Of a DNA stretch of 7,420 nt, positions 6,166 to 7,420 are shown piece by piece; position 1 is the stretch's first letter, and each line of letters begins with the position of its first letter. Origin of the DNA: Deltaproteobacteria bacterium (GTDB lineage: Bacteria; Desulfobacterota; GWC2-55-46; DRQE01). The position numbers were made by a program, and so were the translations under genes. The notes beneath the pieces are model-generated. The model did no database searches. It had not been told where the DNA came from and worked only from the letters and a program-made list of their open reading frames with translations. The stretch covers positions 1 to 7,420 of the forward strand of contig JACRCB010000087.1 of NCBI GenBank assembly GCA_016219165.1, written 5' to 3'.

Positions 6166-6176
6166 TACCTAATCCT

Positions 6177-6902
6177 ATGCGTTACGCTATCCTCTCAGAC
6201 ATCCACTCAAACCTCGAAGCGCTCACAAGCGTCCTCTCGAAGATAGACACCCTCCGGGTGGACGAGGTCATCTCCTTAGGCGACATCGTGGGCTATAACG
6301 CCGACCCCAACGAGTGCATAGAGATAATAAGAAAAAGGGGTATACGGGCCATAATGGGCAACCATGACTCAAGGGCGGCGGGGCTTGAGGAGCCCGCGGA
6401 CTTTAACCCGGTTGCCGCCGAAATGGTCTACTGGACGCGGAAACAACTTACAAAAGAGAACATCGAATTCTTAAAAGGACTTCCGGGGAAACTCGCTTTT
6501 GAGGGAAGGTTCCTCGCCTTTCACGGATGGATGGACTCTACGGACGGGTACATCCTCTCCGCAAGCGACGCCGCCTATAACTTTTCCCTCATGGGGACCT
6601 CTACGCTCGCCTTCTTCGGCCACACCCATGTAAGACTCGCCTACCTTGAGAAAGACGGCGTGATAGAGGCGGATACGGCGAGCCGCCTTAAGATAAGAAA
6701 GGGACTGCGCTACCTTGTAAACCCCGGCGCCGTAGGGCAGCCCAGAGACGGAGACCCAAGGTCTTCTTTCCTCGTATACGACGACAAGAAAGGGGAGATA
6801 ACGTTTTTCCGGGTGGGATACGACATGGAAAGGACGAGAGAGAAGATAATCGGGGCGGGGTTGCCTCAAACACTTGCGGAGAGGTTAAGGTTGGGCATGT
6901 AG
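6177..6902 (+). CDS. Metallophosphoesterase, calcineurin-like (YfcE/PF12850 type)
   Basis: A 241-residue cytosolic (no signal peptide) phosphoesterase with a binuclear metal centre. Ligand motifs in order: SDIHSN (D8, H10), GDIVGY (D36), GNHD (N62, H63), FHG (H116) and GHTH (H149, H151), followed by the NPGAVGQPRDGDPRSS segment (182-197) common in this subfamily. All metal ligands are present, so it should be active, probably as a phosphodiesterase or phosphatase; the substrate cannot be told from sequence. The frame is open 44 codons further upstream to a TTG at 6045, but those codons are repeat-element sequence; the family begins at MRYAILSDIHSN. Element B ends 7 bp before the ATG, so its expression signals probably lie in, or were displaced by, the element. 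The 3' end faces the next gene with a 4-bp gap. Confidence 0.9.
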   Translation: MRYAILSDIHSNLEALTSVLSKIDTLRVDEVISLGDIVGYNADPNECIEIIRKRGIRAIMGNHDSRAAGLEEPADFNPVAAEMVYWTRKQLTKENIEFLKGLPGKLAFEGRFLAFHGWMDSTDGYILSASDAAYNFSLMGTSTLAFFGHTHVRLAYLEKDGVIEADTASRLKIRKGLRYLVNPGAVGQPRDGDPRSSFLVYDDKKGEITFFRVGYDMERTREKIIGAGLPQTLAERLRLGM

Positions 6903-6906
6903 CCTT

Positions 6907-7215
6907 TCAGTGGAGCGTCCCCTTGCTCAACTCCCCTTGCGCCAATGGTTCCGCGGCATTGAACGGGTTGTCGGAGAACCTGTCCCTGCAGGGCTTGCAC
7001 AGTATGTATGTGCGCTCCATGTAGACGTCCTCTTCGAGGCTCTCGGGGTTCACGTTCTCGATGGCATCGAGCAGTTCGTCAATGCCCTCCCTTACATCCC
7101 CGGGATATTCCTCCAGATAGCCGTCAAAATCGGCAAAACTCTTTATCTCTATAATATATTTCAATCCGCCTTTCTGAAGGGCCCTGCCGCAGCCGGAGCA
7201 TCTCAATTCCGCCAT
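6907..7215 (-). CDS. Small two-CxxC putative zinc-binding protein, unknown function
   Basis: A 102-residue acidic protein that I do not recognise as a named family. An N-terminal CSGCG (C6, C9) and a distal CKPCRDRF (C73, C76) could together bind one zinc as a split zinc ribbon. The 60 residues between contain GLKYIIEIKSFADFDGYLE and an acidic helix-like stretch (about 41-64). There is no signal peptide or membrane segment. The start is supported by TGAGGAA about 10 nt upstream of the ATG and by a good promoter beyond it. It is transcribed towards the phosphoesterase. The paired cysteines, start signals and promoter argue for a real gene over the overlapping open frame on the other strand. 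Function unknown; a small cytosolic zinc protein is the most that can be said. Confidence 0.8.
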   Translation of the reverse strand: MAELRCSGCGRALQKGGLKYIIEIKSFADFDGYLEEYPGDVREGIDELLDAIENVNPESLEEDVYMERTYILCKPCRDRFSDNPFNAAEPLAQGELSKGTLH

Positions 7216-7260
7216 AATCGGAAATTCCTCACTTTCTGAGAATCTGCGTACTCCTTTAAA

Positions 7261-7289
7261 ATCTTAACCCCAAATACAACGCTTGTCAA
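7261..7289 (-). promoter_or_regulatory. Promoter for the two-CxxC protein
   Basis: On the minus strand a perfect -35 box TTGACA (7289-7284), a 17-bp spacer and TAAGAT (7266-7261, 4 of 6). Transcription should begin near 7254, leaving a leader of about 39 nt that contains the GAGGA ribosome binding site. This is the best promoter match in the window. Confidence 0.6.
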
Positions 7290-7335
7290 ATCAAATGCAA
7301 GATGTTATCCTCTTGAGAGAGATTTTTTTGAACTT

Positions 7336-7420
7336 AGGAACCTCTGAAAAATTGTATTTCTGGGGGAAACTTCGGGCACCCACCCGAAGGGTGGGTCGGA
7401 AAGTTTCCACTTCCCATTGC
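7336..7420 (-). mobile_element. MITE-like hairpin element, copy C (inverted, cut by window end)
   Basis: It begins with the terminal repeat AGGAACCTCTGAAAAATTG (7336-7354) and runs to the last base. Read on the minus strand it matches the right-hand part of copy B, including GGGAAGTGGA next to the dual-fold cassette, of which only GCAATGGG is inside the window. The conserved hairpin is present (ACCCACCC 7378-7385, GAA, GGGTGGGT 7389-7396). Its outer stem GGAAACTT (7365-7372) with AAGTTTCC (7401-7408) differs from A and B by a compensated base pair. The copy is more diverged than A and B near its end. Confidence 0.78.

Larger units (their letters stand above)
5854..6169. mobile_element. MITE-like hairpin element, copy B (316 bp)
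   Basis: The same element as copy A and in the same orientation, between the PBP and phosphoesterase genes. Ends: AGGAAACTCTGATTAATTC (5854-5872) and, reverse complemented, GGTAACCTCTGATTAAATG (6151-6169). The right end is followed by TA (6170-6171), but the left is preceded by TG, so a TA duplication is imperfect here. It is longer than A because three slots carry extra or different hairpins: 5905-5930, 5945-6040 and about 6056-6092. The backbone segments (the GAGAAAC palindrome, CTCTCTTCAAAAATTTTCAGTT, GTCTTTGGAAAGGGG, GAGAACCTTTCCGACCCACCC and the C-rich right end) match copy A closely. There is no transposase and no plausible gene inside. Confidence 0.82.

Noticed and set aside
3385..6185. 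Shared TATGCGTTAC at the starts of the PBP and phosphoesterase genes
   Set aside because: A 10-base match encoding Met-Arg-Tyr in two unrelated proteins is easily coincidental, and the flanks do not match.

Overview
This looks like a chromosomal housekeeping window from a Gram-negative-type bacterium. The order rpmB / ridA / rel (long RSH), the class A PBP and the heavy use of ATA (Ile) and AGG (Arg) codons in an otherwise GC-rich sequence suggest a Desulfobacterota ('deltaproteobacterial') or nearby metagenomic lineage. I recall rel and ridA being neighbours in such genomes, but this placement was not checked and is low confidence.

Layout. 1-214 is a non-coding leader with a weak promoter. 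215-406 (+) is ribosomal protein L28. 474-860 (-) is a RidA-family deaminase and 1070-3271 (-) is a bifunctional (p)ppGpp synthetase/hydrolase; they are read in the same direction but separated by a 199-bp palindromic element (A). A compact divergent promoter region (3272-3385) separates rel from a class A penicillin-binding protein on the + strand (to 5803). After 50 bp comes a second, 316-bp copy of the element (B, 5854-6169), whose right end lies 7 bp before the start of a YfcE/PF12850-type metallophosphoesterase (6177-6902, +). A small two-CxxC protein (6907-7215, -) converges on it with a 4-bp gap. Its upstream region has a good sigma-70-type promoter and then a third copy of the element (C, inverted, cut by the window end).

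The genes are ordinary: translation (L28), metabolite damage control (RidA), the stringent response (Rel), cell-wall synthesis (PBP1A-like) and a metallophosphoesterase of unknown substrate. The unusual content is the repeat family. Its three copies share terminal inverted repeats near RGGAAMCTCTGATTAAWTS and a constant backbone, but carry different hairpin cassettes at the same slots. Stems keep pairing through compensatory base changes, which implies selection on, or mechanistic use of, the folded single strand. Copies A and B fill gene boundaries almost exactly: A supplies part of the rel stop codon, and both put a terminal repeat containing GAGGT just before a start codon. No transposase is in the window, so this is best described as a MITE-like, non-autonomous, hairpin-modular element. 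A second regulatory observation is that rel and the PBP gene each have a plausible promoter whose predicted transcription start falls at or within a few bases of the ATG, suggesting leaderless mRNAs.
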